Assembly (NCBI RefSeq): GCF_024868665.1
Contig: NC_079906.1
Span: forward strand, 12,648,807-12,712,806
Direction: 5' to 3'
Length of the DNA stretch: 64,000 bases
From: Triplophysa rosa
Taxonomy: Eukaryota > Chordata > Actinopteri > Cypriniformes > Nemacheilidae
The notes below the pieces were generated by a model. The model saw nothing but the letters and a program-made list of their open reading frames with translations. It did not search any database and was not told where the DNA came from. The translations under genes were made by a program, and so were the position numbers. Shown one piece after another: positions 1 to 13,111 of this stretch. Numbering within the stretch: the first letter of the stretch is position 1; every line of letters starts with the position of its first letter.

Positions 1-3000
1 AAAAAGTATGAAACTTACTTAAAGTTAAGCCAATGTTGCAAAATCTGGCTGCTCAAAAACAAAAAACAGAGCAACATTTACACTTTGTGTGGAATCAGCA
101 TATACTGTATATTTTTTCATATTGTGTTTTCTAATGATTCAGGGATTTCCTGTGATTTTCCATGGAGTGCCTGGGAAGGATGAGAGAGAGTCAAACAGCC
201 CCTCATTCTTCAACACTTTTGAAATTGACATCATCATGAACTACCTGGAGAAGCTGCTCCTGACACAGGCCAAGAGGGGCATTTCTAAAATCTCCCCCAG
301 AGAGATAGGAGTCATTGCTCCTTACCGAAAACAGGTGGAAATATTTAAAGGGATAGTTCAAAAATGAAAATTCTGTCATCATTTACTCACCCTCACGTTG
401 TTCCAAACCTGTAAACATTTCTTTGTTCTGCTGATCACAAAGAAAGTTATTTGGAAGTATGTCAGTAACCAAACAGATCTCATCCCCCATTTACTGCCAT
501 AGTGGGAAAAATAAATACTATGGGAGTCAATGGGGGATGAGATCTGTTTGGTTACTGACGTACTTCCAAATATCTTCCTTTGTGTTCAGCAGAGCAAATA
601 CATTTATACAGGTTTGGAACAACCCGAAGGTGAGTATATTGTGACAGAATTGTCATTTTTAGGTGAACTATACTTAATGTATTGGAACCTTTGGGCCACC
701 TAGGCAAAGATCTGTTTAACAAGGCATTCATGGGTGATGAGACTTGGCTCTCTGTTTAGGTCTGGGCTTTAGGCCAGTCAATTTCTTTCACATCACACTT
801 CACATTTTACTCTTGTGGTTTGATTTCTCAGGTGGAAAAGATCAGGCGGGCCATAAACACACACGAGGACATCCAGAAGTGTATGTGCATTAATGACCTC
901 AAGGTTAGTTTGAGTTTAAGCCCACTCACTTATATGGCTTTTTACCCTAAATCAAAACAGGTGAAAACAAAAAAGTCTTCTCCAATTTATGTTTGGTGTA
1001 TGTACAGGTTGGTTCAGTGGAAGAGTTTCAAGGCCAGGAGAGGAAAGTGATCATTGTATCAGCGGTTCGGAGTAGTGGGAAGTTTATCAGTTTGGATGAA
1101 ACATTCAACATTGGGTTTCTAAAGAATGAGAAGGTAACAAAACAAAATGAGAAAACAAAGAAACAACATTTTGACTAGGAAAATATATTTGTCATAACTA
1201 GTCCAATAGAAATAAATGGTTTGTTTTTTAGTGAATTTGGGCATTTCAGCTGACAATAGTGTTTGTTGTGACTTATCCTGGACTTGTTCTTGTTTATGTC
1301 TTTTCAGAGATTTAATGTGGCTGTGACAAGGGCCAAAGCTCTGTTCATCATGGTGGGAAACCCCATCATTCTACGGACAGATGCAAACTGGGGCAGGTAT
1401 GAATCCTTATGATTTAAATGCACATGAAATACAAGGAAATGGTTCCTTGTCAAATCATAATGTTATTTTGCATTGATGTTAAAGCTGTTTGCATTTGTTG
1501 TAGGTTCATTGATTTCTGCACTGAGCAGGGCGGTTACACTGGGTATCAGTTTTCCAATGTAGAAAGAATAGAGGAGATTGAAGAGCGTCTGCTTGCTCTG
1601 AATATCCAGGAGACCAGTGGTAAGACCAGTGGTGTAGTCAGGGCCATACAGGCATACACCGTATGCTTACTTTTTCCACAGCGCTGTTTGCGTATAACAA
1701 CTTCTAAAGATCTATATTAGCGTATACCCACTTGTTCTCCTGCTTAACGTCTCCAAGTTGCTTTTGTGGTTGTTTTCCCTTTAACTGTATCGCGTTCACA
1801 ATTCGTTCATACAATTGGTGCATTTCTTAAGAAAATACACGATATTTCTTGCGGCCCTGCCTCCGACAACCACGTCAAGCGCATCATCTTCAGTGTTGGC
1901 TTTTTAAACCTTGTTACGTTTATTCTACATCAGGGGTGTCCAAAGTCAGTCCTGGAGGGCCAGTGTCCTGCAAAGTTTAGCTTCAACCCTAATCAAACAC
2001 ACCTGAACAGCTAATCAAGGTATCACAAAGCAGACTAGAAACTTCCAAACAGGTGTGTTGAGCCAAGTTGGAGCTAAACTCTGCAGGACAGTGGCCATCC
2101 AGGACCGACATTGGACACCCCTGTTCTACATGTAAAATAATGTACTCTGTTTTTTACCACAACGTTAACTTCATACATTAATATCTTCCCCTTAAATTAT
2201 TAACAAGTATTGACACTGAGATGGCAGTGATGACAAAGTTCTTTATTCTGTAAAAGTTTGCATATTCTTGTACGTAATCTCTACGATGCTTTGAAAAAAT
2301 ATTGTATTGTGGTCAACAGTACTGGCATAGATCTAACAGGAGAGTAATTCAGGCAGAGAAGCGGATCAAAGTGCAGTTTAGAATTTTAATTAAATAAACA
2401 AAGACAAGAACAAACCAAGGTAATCCACAGAACGAAGGAGGCACAAAAACAAAGCATGATACACAGACTGGACAAAGCATAAAACAAAGACCGACAACCA
2501 AACAAAGGAAACACTTGGGTTTAAATACACTGGGGTAACAAAGGAAATAAGAAACACCTGGGGAAACTATTTAACAAGAAAAACTACAAACGACTACAAA
2601 CATGGCACACAACAGGAAATAACATAAGAGTCCAAAATAACTGGGAAACACAGAACAGATTCGTGACAGAAGACCTGTTTTTTCCAACCTTTTTCCACCA
2701 ACTTATTTTTTTCCAATTCTATAACTTCATATTCAAAGCATAAGTGAAGAATTATGCATAAATATTTATCTGAAATAATTGCCATATGTTACTAGAAAAA
2801 CAAACACACTGACCCCTGTCTTTTGGCCATTTGAGGTTGGGGTTATGGTTGTTTAGTATAGTACACCACTTTTTTGTTAGGACTACACCACTGTAAAACC
2901 TGGCTATTGCGCATCTCAGAAAAATGCTCATTTAAAAAATGACATAATTTGCAGGTAATGTTTAATTTTAAACAATTAGCATTCACATGACCTGAAAGAT

Positions 3001-3262
3001 ACATTAACTAGCCACCCATTTTTTTTTCATTTTAAACATTTAACAAACATGAAATAATACAAAAAGGCAGCTATTGAAAAGGGGTTGCAACCTCTGTTCT
3101 GTTGGTGATTGTATATTTTAAAATGCAGAGTTTAAAAATTGTAAGTTGAAAGAACTCTTTAAACGTAGCTAAAATGCTTATATTGTGTTTTTCTTCCTAG
3201 TGGAAACAGAGGAGAGCATGGTCCAGCAGCATCTAAATCCTGAATGGAGACATGAACACTAA
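1..3262 (+). CDS. mov10: MOV10-type RNA helicase, copy A, 3' part only (5' end outside window)
   Basis: Six coding exons are visible: 143-334, 832-903, 1008-1133, 1308-1396, 1504-1619 and 3201-3262 (TAA 3260-3262). All have GT-AG borders and join in one frame. They encode the second RecA-like half of a UPF1/MOV10-type superfamily-1 helicase: the FPVIFHGV...[14 protein letters not shown] segment, motif V ([12 protein letters not shown]) and motif VI ([18 protein letters not shown]), ending in WRHEH. Exon lengths match copies B and C, except that the penultimate exon is one codon shorter. The protein sequence is clearly more diverged from B and C than those two are from each other. The family acts in cytoplasmic RNP granules on mRNA and retroelement RNA. 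Walker A and DEAG motifs lie outside the window, so whether the whole gene is intact cannot be judged. Intron 334-832 holds a palindromic MITE, and the 1.58-kb last intron holds a hAT MITE and an LTR-like segment. Confidence 0.9.
345..677. mobile_element. Palindromic MITE in a copy A intron
   Basis: The two ends are inverted copies (AGGGATAGTTCA... against ...TGAACTAT) flanked by TTAA. An inner inverted repeat of about 45 bp (around 450-492 against 526-570, containing AACCAAACAGATCTCATCCC) could fold into a long hairpin. The same family recurs at 48441-48770, with a half-copy near 59563. It is a very common fish MITE resembling the Angel type. No coding capacity. Confidence 0.7.
1931..2123. 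mobile_element. hAT-type MITE with perfect 8-bp target duplication
   Basis: The element begins CAGGGGTGTCCAAA and ends TTGGACACCCCTG, imperfect inverted repeats of the hAT style. It is flanked on both sides by TTCTACAT (1923-1930 and 2124-2131). At 193 bp it is non-autonomous. It lies in the last intron of mov10 copy A. Confidence 0.9.
2340..2668 (-). mobile_element. Possible solo LTR or LTR fragment
   Basis: Read on the - strand, this starts TGTCACGAATC, has a TATA-like TATTTAAACC in the middle and an AATTAAA-type polyadenylation signal near the far end. This is the layout of a fish Ty3/gypsy LTR. The expected matching terminus and target duplication are not clear, so the far end is probably truncated. 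Confidence 0.4.
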
Positions 3263-3650
3263 CAAAGTGTCAGAATTTCTCCATTCCACCCCCTTTTTAC
3301 CCTATATCCTCTACTAAAGCTTTCATGAATGTGCACTTACACTTGATGATGTGATATTGATATGGACTGAAAGAAATGATGTTCAGCTGTTTCTAGATGT
3401 TCTGGACAGTAAAGATTTTATCAGATATCATTTGATTTTATGGTTTTTAACAATTTACAGAAAATATTAGGACAAAGACAGTAGAGACAAGAAGAAATAA
3501 ATCAAAAAATGATACAGAAACAGGAAAATTATATACTGTAAAAACATGAAAGCATGTGAAAAATGTACAATATCAGGATTTACATAACAAACTGTAAAAA
3601 CAATTAAGTATCTTCTTATTGTTTCTAGCCAGTTCTAACTATTATATTCA
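3263..3650. other. 3' flank of copy A
   Basis: AT-rich, non-coding. An AATAAA at about 3496-3501, some 235 bp after the stop codon, could be the polyadenylation signal. Nothing else recognised. Confidence 0.3.
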
Positions 3651-3654
3651 TACA

Positions 3655-4990
3655 AGCTTTACTCTGTATAATTATTTAAGATGTGTTTTCATAATTTTAA
3701 AAGTCATTATAAAAAAATAAGAGACCGTTTCAAAGACTGTTTCTTTGAATCAAAAATAAAACCTAAATTTGAAACATATTTATTTGAATTGCATGCCAGA
3801 GAACCTTGTTATATTGTTTACACTGCTATTAGTACCAAATATAATAATTTCTGTCTTTTTCTCATTTACTGTAACTGGAGAAAGTTGTTATTCATCCAGC
3901 TCTTTACATCATTTAAACAGTCAAAGAGTGATTTAATAGATGTGTCATTACCAGACTTTATAGGTAAATGCATCTGGGTGTCGTCAGCGTAGAAATGATA
4001 CTAGATGCCATGTTTCTTAAAAATAACACCAAGTGGAAGCATATGCAATGAAAATAACACAGTTCCCAGAATGGAGCCTTGCGGGACCCCACATGTAATA
4101 GAAGCTTTGGATGAAAGAAAGTTTCCAATTTTTACAGAGAAGGTTCTATTTTGAAGATAAGAGGTAAACCAGCGTAGGGCAGTTCCTTGAATGCCCACAC
4201 TCTGATTTAATCGTTCAATTAAAAAAGAGTGATCAATCGTGTCAAATGCTGAACTGAGATCCAACAAAACTAAGGCAATGTTACTCCCACTAAAAGATCA
4301 TTAGCTACTCTAAGAAGAGCAGATTCTGTACTGTGACCTGATCTGAAACCAGATTGAAATTCATCAAAAATATAATCTGCTAAAAATGAATTTAGTTGAC
4401 TAAAAACAATTTTTTCTAATAGTTTCGATACAAATGGCAGCTTAAATATTGGCCGAAAATTATTTGGATCTGTTAGATCAAGGTTGGACTTTTTAAGAAG
4501 CAGCTGGACAACCGCATGCTTCAAGGTTGAAGGAACACAGCCACTAGACAGACTATCATTTATAATTTGAAGAATACTTGGCCCAATAGTGTCTATGAGG
4601 TTGATAAACAATTTAGGAGGAAGCACATCATTAGCTGAAGAAGTTTTAAATGTGCAACAACATCCTTAATAACTGAGAGAGAGACTGGCTCAAATGGCAA
4701 TGGAGTTCTTACAGAAATAATATCAAATAGTGATGGTATAATCGACAGCCTTGTGTCATCGATTTTCTTAACAAAGAAATTTAAAAACATTTCACAAATA
4801 TCAGCCAATGGATCAGGGCCAATGCTGCATTCTGGTTTAATAATAACATTTATAGTTTTAAATAGTACCCGTGGACAGTGAATATTGCATGTAATTTCCG
4901 ATGAAAAATATTCTGCTCTTGATAATTTCACTGCATTTTCATATTTACCTAAACACTCCCTTAGAACCTTTGATAACTGAAGCTTATCTT
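3655..4990 (-). mobile_element. L2-like LINE reverse transcriptase relic, 5'-truncated
   Basis: On the - strand, broken frames encode the palm of a non-LTR reverse transcriptase: LDLSSAFDTIDHSFLIERL (about 4210-4265), GVPQGSILG (about 4075-4100) and, after an in-frame TAG, HFYADDTQ (about 3970-3995). The 3' continuation includes LQLNENKTEIIIFG (about 3860-3905). These signatures are typical of fish L2/Maui-type LINEs. The endonuclease domain is missing, and stop codons and frameshifts show it is dead. It sits in the spacer between mov10 A and B. Confidence 0.8.
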
Positions 4991-5579
4991 TCTGCCAAGC
5001 TTCTTTTCAACAGAAAAGATACTCTGTATTTTTCAGACCTCAAATACTGCAAAGAAAACAAGTTCATATTCACTTTTAAACAATACAGCAGTAATATTTC
5101 TACATACGTTGAAAATGTTTTTTTTTATGTGATTCATGTGTGTTGTCATTCTGTCAGTCTTGCACATTGCTGTTGGATGACTTTGTCACTCCTGAGGTTT
5201 GATTTTGTTGAAATTCAACAAACACTTGACTGGAATGGCCACAATACATCTGGAAATGCTGATTTGAAAAGAAAATTTGCAATAGTCTCTTCATTTTTAT
5301 ACATAGATTTGTATTCATATACAAGTATTTTGTTTGTTAAATTTTAACTGAATTATTAGCAGTTGCTTTAGTAATAAACTCTTCTCTTTGGAATGTAGGC
5401 CTAAGTAATATACCGCTGCTGTGTGGGGCTGTTTTTAATTGCTGTATAAGACATATTGTTGTAGCTTTTTGGGTACACCACTGAAACACATACATAATGT
5501 CACTGCATCTTTAATAAAATATTTGAAAAAGATGGACATTTTGGCTGTGTTTTGAGAGTTGCTATCTGATCCGCAGAGA

Positions 5580-5791
5580 CCCTTACGAAAATTTACCATG
5601 GTGTTACTACAGTAAAACAGTGGTTATCACAAAATAACCATGGTTTTGAAAACCATGTTTTTTGTAAAAACCATAGTAAACGATGGTTACTGTAGTAAAA
5701 CCATGGTTTTGCCCTAAGTAATCAATGCCCCCAAAAACCCATGGTTACTACACTTGTACCACAAAAAAAACATGGTTAATTTTCGTAAGGG
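5580..5791. mobile_element. TIR MITE inserted upstream of mov10 B
   Basis: It begins CCCTTACGAAAATTTACCATG and ends in the inverse, with repeated ACCATGGT palindromes inside. The matching upstream block of copy C (about 37002-37020) runs straight through GATCCACAGAGGGAGCAC with no insert, so this 210-bp segment arrived in the B copy after duplication. No clear target duplication. Confidence 0.75.
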
Positions 5792-6085
5792 GGAGCACTA
5801 GCCCCTCAGCATACGGATAAAACGTATTCTAATAATTTATAATTTTGTAAGATCTTTGTTTCTCCACTGTTTGTCTTTTTGTACTTATAATTAAAAAAAG
5901 TATTTAACGGATATGTATATTATGACGTTCTATTTCAGAGACTTGAAGACGCTAAGTTTTAAGCTAAAAATGGGTTGTAGTTTTCGTTTCCTTCCGCAAA
6001 GACAGCTGCGTTCGCTCAGGCAAGCGGTTCATATCTCTGTAAAGCACCACAGAGCCATCAGCAGTGAACACGCGAGTCAGACAAA
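5792..6085 (+). promoter_or_regulatory. Conserved upstream block of mov10 B (promoter/5' UTR region)
   Basis: This block aligns with 37015-37307 upstream of copy C. Shared landmarks are GGGAGCACT, GTATATTATGA, TTTCGTTTCCT, CGCAAA-ACAGCTGCG and GTAAAGCACC, and it leads directly into the ATG at 6086. Conservation outside the coding exons shows that the duplication carried the 5' flank. No convincing TATA box can be assigned. Confidence 0.45.
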
Positions 6086-9000
6086 ATGAACAGAAGAAAC
6101 AGAAAAAAACTCTCTCTGGCAGATGTGCGTTCGGTTGGATTAGACTTTATAGAGCTGCTGGAGGGATCCAACAGGAGATCTATTACTGAGAAAGAAGAGC
6201 TCAGAGACATTTACTATAACGAGTTTCAAAACAGGTACTGTATTGGCCTACTCTGTACTGTTTTTCTTTATATATATTTAAACAGCAACAGCTTATTAAA
6301 TGGTGATCATTCTGTTAAATAAATGAATCCAGGGACGGAGTCAGAGATCCAAGCTTCTTTAGTGTCCTGTGTGCATTAAGTAAAAACAAAGACGCTCGCA
6401 TTACTGAAGATGGACGCGTTTACTTCAACACTCGGGTAAAAAAACATTACATTACATATCTTTATGTTTCTCTCTTTGATATTCTATTGCTAATATTAAT
6501 GCAAAAATTATTTATTTTGGTGACAGTCGGCTATTAACTGTTGAATAAAATGGTGTAGATTTGCATTAAGCATTATTTTATAGAAGTCTGTATTCTGTAA
6601 TGGTGAGATATGCTGAGATACATTATGCCAGAAAGCAACAGAACTAATGTATTAACTTTTTTTTTAAACGAAACTTTGGATCAGAGAAAGATTATACAGC
6701 AACGATCGATTAGTGACACATAGCCTAGCATCTCATTTTACAAACAGTGGTCTAGCTAATATCTGACTCGCTGTAAACCTCTGGTTTATGACATGCAGGA
6801 CTGTATGAGACTAAATTCGATCCAGAATAGATGAAGTCCCAACACTTTTATACGCATTTACAACATGTTTGATAACACAAAACGCTAGAAACAAGACCTT
6901 AAAGTGGTCTTTTTTAAGAAAACTAAATTATGCATTTACAGACTGAAGCTGTAACTCAAGATTATTCTAAACAGCACATTTCTAATCTTTAAAGTTTCGT
7001 GGGAGTCACTCCCTCTCTCTCTGCTCAGATACAGAGAGGACAAAATATAACTCTCCATTCAGCCAAGAAAGATTTATGAAGGTCATGGTGGAGTCACACT
7101 TGTTTTTCTTCGGAGGAATGCATGAATAGAGAAACACACAACACTTAAATATTTGTGCATGAGAATAAAGATTGGTGGCTAAATGAGTAGGAATGTAATG
7201 TAATTTTAAAAGAGCAAAAGACAATGCATTTTACATTTTAGATTTTAAATTTTACATTGTAGCAAATCAGTTTTACATAAATGCATTTCAGAACAAACAG
7301 TATACAAAAGATTAAACAGTAGAGTTATAAGAAAAAGAGAAATGATAAAAATGCAGGCTAATTATAAAATACATTGAACTCAAGGTTTTATTTCAGATGT
7401 TTCATAAAATGGATATTGTTATCAACTGTAAAAATAATTTTCTTTAGGATTGTGACCAGACACTTATATTCATAGCAAGTATCTTCACATATGGCATAAG
7501 AATGCCAAGAATGTACACTGTAAAAGAAAACAATAAAATCCTGTGTAAATTTCTCTTGGTTTTTTCTGTAATTTTACGATTTTTGACTGTATTTAAAAAA
7601 TACATTTAAAATCTAAAAAATAGAAAAAAAACGTAAAATTACAGTTTTTGACATTATACGGCGTGGAAAAAACAGGAAACTGTAACAGGAAATTCCGTAA
7701 AATTACATTTTTTTACAGTGTAAATGACTGAATTGACTGTAGTGAGCGATTATTTATGTTTTATTATCTGAATGTTAGAGATAATGCTATATTAAAGGAC
7801 AATTTATTTACCCTTTTATAAATATGGGCTGTATGTGTTAGTCTGGCATCGCTTCTGCTGAGAGAAGACAGAAACTGAAAACCATGTTGTTGTACGTCCA
7901 GGTACAATTGCGTTCACGCGATCAATGGTTTAGACCCCTTCACAGACAAAACCAAGCCTCGCCCATTCAGACTAATGGTAGTTCCCCACCACTCCCTAAT
8001 GGCCAGGAGACCTCTGACCCGCCTTCGGTTCCAGGGCCAGATGGTGAAGTAAGGGCAAGGAGAAAACTAGCTAAAGACATACTACGCCGACTGAACACTG
8101 TAGACAGGTGAGCTGCTTATTTCACTTTCAAATGCAAACTGACTTCTGAATATTGCCAGAATGTGACATCTTATAACAGGAGTACCACCTTTATTGCCAT
8201 GACTTTAAATAGATTAAACGTGTAAAACATGTTGTGCCCCGAAAATTATTATATTTAGTTATAACTACACAGTTGTCTTATTGTTATTTCGAAATACTTT
8301 ATTAAACTTTCAAACCTTTGATTTTTAACTGACAAGCTCTTATGTTTGTTTATTGCATATCGCTGCTCTCCTTCTGAAACCCCGTATCTCCATATTTTGT
8401 AGGGTTTTTTTCTTCCGTAAATCATTAGTAGTAGTCACACTTTGAGTTTGTCACTGGGTTTTGCAAATATCTAACCAGTAAAAAAATTGAAAAGGTGCTT
8501 GTAAACTTTGACAACACTGTATGACCATTTCTTGTAAAACAGTGAATTGGACATCCAAGGTTTTAGAAGGAAAGTGATGGTGCTGTATGTTCACAAATGG
8601 GTTTTTTTGACAGTTAAGTTTTGACTGGAGAAAGTAAAAAAATATATCAAACTATGCTCACCTAGAGTTTTATCCTGGGCTCTTATTCAGTCCAAGTCAT
8701 GCATTTCCAAATTTTCTAGAATAAATTAATATGTTGGCACAATTAGATTTTTATCTACAAAATGATTTCAAGTATTTAAGCATACACCTCAGAATTCAGT
8801 CAAGGGATCTTACACTTTTGAATGGTAAATGTGACCCTGGATCACTTGTCTTAAGTAGCACGGGAACATTTTTAGTACAGTAATAGCCAACAACATTGTA
8901 TGGGTCAAAATTATTGATTTTTCTTTTATGCCAAAAATCATTATATATTAAGTAAATATGCAAAACTTCATTATGATGGCCTGCTACAGCCCCTCTGATT

Positions 9001-12000
9001 ATCAACTTCAAAGGCATTTTTCTAAATATTTAGATTTTTGTTGCAGCCTCAGATTCCAGAGTTTTAAATGGTTGTATCTCTGCCAGATATTGTCATATCC
9101 TAACAATACATCAATAGAAAGCTTATTTATTCAGCTTTCAGATGATGTAAAAATCTCAATTTTTGACCCTTAAGACTGGTTTTGTTGTCCAGGGTCACAT
9201 ATTACAAATATCAAAACAAATGCCTCTTTCCCAGGTCTGAATTTATAGCTGATAAATATGGGGTACGAGTGTTTTCAGAGGCACTGACAGAAGACGGCAC
9301 GATTCAGTTCTTCGTGGACAGAGCAGAAGTTCATGAGCTGAAGCTGTTTGTGGAGAATACGGGTCAGGAGGTGGTGTATTTCACATACTACACGGCCCTC
9401 CAATGGCTTCAGTATTTTACTCTGGAAGACAGCAAGAAAGTCACACGCAACAATCCGCTTCGCCTTAAACCAAGTGAGTACAGTTAATACAAAGGACAAA
9501 GCTGTTTTTGACATGTATGTTTAAAACGCAGATTAGAAATTCTCTCCATATTCCCTCCATATAAGTCAACAGGATCCAACCTGAACTTTTTTTTGTCATT
9601 AGGTGAACGATACGAGGTGATCGTGAGATTCAAATCAGATCACATTGGAGTTTATTCTGCCACACTGGCATTTGAGTTCAAGAAAGACAGCATGACAGAC
9701 AGTTTCCACATTGTGCGCTTCACTGAAGTGGTTTACAGGTCCGAACTTGCTGCTCAACTTGGTCCCAAAGAACCATATAAACCCTTCAGACTTGAGCCCA
9801 ATAAACCATCGAAATTCAGCATGGATGAGGGTTTTCGACCTAAAGAGTGAGTAAAAAAATCCAAGAATTGATTACATTACGTTTTATTGGCCTTTGTTTG
9901 TATTAAACTGCTTGTAGAAAATCTTACACTTGCAGAATATTTAAAATATATACATAGATTATACAATTGCATGTTTTCTCATACCTGCAGTTCTACTCGA
10001 AACTTTTTGAAATTTGTTGTGCCATTGGCGCAATACCCTCTTCCATCGGACATCCATACGATGGTCAATTTCCTGAAAAGCAGCAATTCTTCCCGAGCTC
10101 CCACAATACAGCTCCAGAAATATCGGTAAGTGGTCTATACAGTAATTCCAAGTATGCCTGTTAGCAATGATCTAAATTCTGATCTGAGATAAATAATAGC
10201 ATATTTGTGACCCTGGATCACAAAACCAGTCTTAAGTAGCACGGGAACATTTTTAGTAAAAGACAAAAATACATTGTGTGGGTCAAAATTATCGATTTTT
10301 CTTTTATGCCAAAAATCATTAGGATATTAAGTAAAGATCATGTTCCATGAAGATATTTTGTAAATATCCTACCTTAAATATATAAAAACTTTATTTTTGT
10401 GAGTGGATGGTCTGCCACAGTGCACCTGATTAACATATTCAAAGGCAATTTTCTCAATATTTTGATTTTTTTGCGCTCTCAGATTCCTGAGTTTTAAACG
10501 GTTGTATCTCAGCCAGATATTGTCCTATTTTAACAACTCATATAGCTATAGAAAGTTTATTTATTCAGCTTTCAGATTATGTAAAATTCTCAATTTCGAA
10601 AAATTGACCCATAAGACTGGTTTTGTTGTCCATGGTCACATTTGCATCTTTCTGTGTGAAGATGATTATTAAACGTCATTGGCTCTTACTAGGTCTCTGC
10701 TTGAGAAGGATCTGAATTTTCATGACTACGCAAAGCGTTTTGAATTACTGCTGTACCTGGAGGAGGATCAGATGCGTATGGACATAAAGAGATACAACAA
10801 AGATGATGTCCCCATGGAGAAGGACAGTCAAAATAAACGACTGCTTGTTTTAGAGGTATGTTGTGTTCTTACTGTTTGTTATTAAAGCAATGAAGTGACC
10901 CAATGTACACATACATCATAAATCTCTTGTGCTAAAGCTTCCTGGTGTATCTGAGAACCGTCCATCAGTTCTGAGGGGAGACCATCTGTTTCTCACCAAG
11001 AGTGAAGAAATCAATGCCTTAAATGTAACGAAATACAAGGGCTACGTCCACAGAGTAGAACTAGACCAGGTCAAACTGGGCTTCTCCAACAGGTATGAAA
11101 AATGAGATCTTCGAAAGAGTATTTTGAAGAACACTTTGTATCATTTGAGATACAGTAAAAGAGTTTAATGTACTTTGAAAATATGCTTAAATAAAAAGTA
11201 AAGGTAAAACACGGTCATGAACGTAATTAATAAAAATAAAATATAATAATAGCAAATAATTAATCTGAACTATAAGTTAAATAATTTTACTTATTTAATG
11301 TGGAAATTTTCACAATTCTACCAGTTTCAGTTGTTACTATTTTTATAATTACATATATAATTCAATCTTAATGATATTTTGTAACATTTTAATTTATTTT
11401 AATTGAATCATTTTAATTTAATAAATGATCTGTTTGTGTAGTGTTAAGTTAAGTAATTGTAACAGAAAGTTCTTCTGAACCAGTGTTGTGTACATCTTCT
11501 GAAGTGATCTATAATTTTTCATTCTTGTAAAAATAATGTATGTTAAAAGTAAAAACTATTTTATAGAAAAATACAAAACATTTGCACTAGTTTTCTTATA
11601 TTGTGGATACTGTATGTGTAGATGTGTGTTCATGTAAGTTTTGCACAACCTATTGCAAAATTGAAACTAGTTCTTGAAGTACCAATGTTTTTTAATATTC
11701 ATCACCAGGCATTTTTTATCTTGAGTTAACCCCTTTATCTTTGTCTCTGTGTTTCAAGGCTGCTTGCCAACTTCATAGATAATATGAAATTCCATGTGGA
11801 GTTTACTGTCAATCATCTCCCACTAAAACTGCAACACCGAGCCGTGAACATGGCGGTCCAACACAACCTCAGAGATGTGTTGTTCCCTGCCAGCCTGAGG
11901 AACACAAACCCTGTGTCTGCACCTAACCTGAGGTCAATTAGACTCGCGCTTTATCTCACATTAATGAAACATTATGGAGTATTTCAGAAGGATGTATGAT

Positions 12001-12899
12001 GTGTGTGTGCTTGTGTAGACTCTTTGATTTAAAGCTGGAAAGAAATCCTGAACAGAAAACCGCAGTATGCAACATCGTCGCAGGTGTGTCAAAGCCGGCA
12101 CCGTACTTGGTGTTTGGACCTCCTGGCACAGGCAAAACTGTCACAATAGTGGAGGCCATCAAACAGGTAAAGCAAGTTATCATAATTACAAATGAACACA
12201 CACCCAATAAACACACCTGCATGCAAATCAGCTCATCTCATTGTGCCTATATGCAAAATTTTACAACACATAATATAAGGAGAAGATCCTATAAAATTAA
12301 ATGATCTAATTTTGTGTCTCTTTCTGTGTTTAAACTCTCAGGTGGAGAAGAACATACCTGGTGCTTTTATTCTAGCGTGTGCTCCATCTAACAGTGCCGC
12401 TGATCAACTGTGTGAAAAACTGATCAACAGCCAACATGTTAACAAAGGGAAAATCTACAGAATCTATGCCAGTTCACGCAATCCTAAAGACGTCCCTGCA
12501 GCTCTAGTGGTTGGTGTCTGTGTGATTTTGTTTATGAGACATGACACATTTTGTGCAATGACTATTTAACTTTAAAATATGAAGCATTTGTTAAATCTAA
12601 CCAAAATGTGTTTAAAGCTGTTGTGTCCTTTTATTTATATCAGTAGTCAGGGACACAAATAGCCCCTTTTGCACATGAAGAGTTTATGTGTTGATTGTGA
12701 ATTCATCTACATTTCTTTGTGTGTATTTAGAATCACAGCAATGTGGAGGGAAATACGATTGTTCTCCCATGTAAAGAGGATCTGATGTCCTATAAGATCC
12801 TGGTCAGTACTCTGGTCACTGCAGGCAGGTAAAGAGCTTCATCATATACAACCACAATAGATACACACTCTCTCACTCACAAATACACACAACAGTAAA

Positions 12900-12934
<35 letters not shown>

Positions 12935-13062
12935 GTAGGCTGGTCAGTGGAGGTGTTCATGTGGGTCATTTCTCTCATATCTTTGTGGATGAAGCTGGAC
13001 ATGCTGTGGAGTCAGAGACCATCATCAGTGTAGCTGGTGGATGCTCTCGCTTTCTGTCTCTT

Positions 13063-13111
<49 letters not shown>

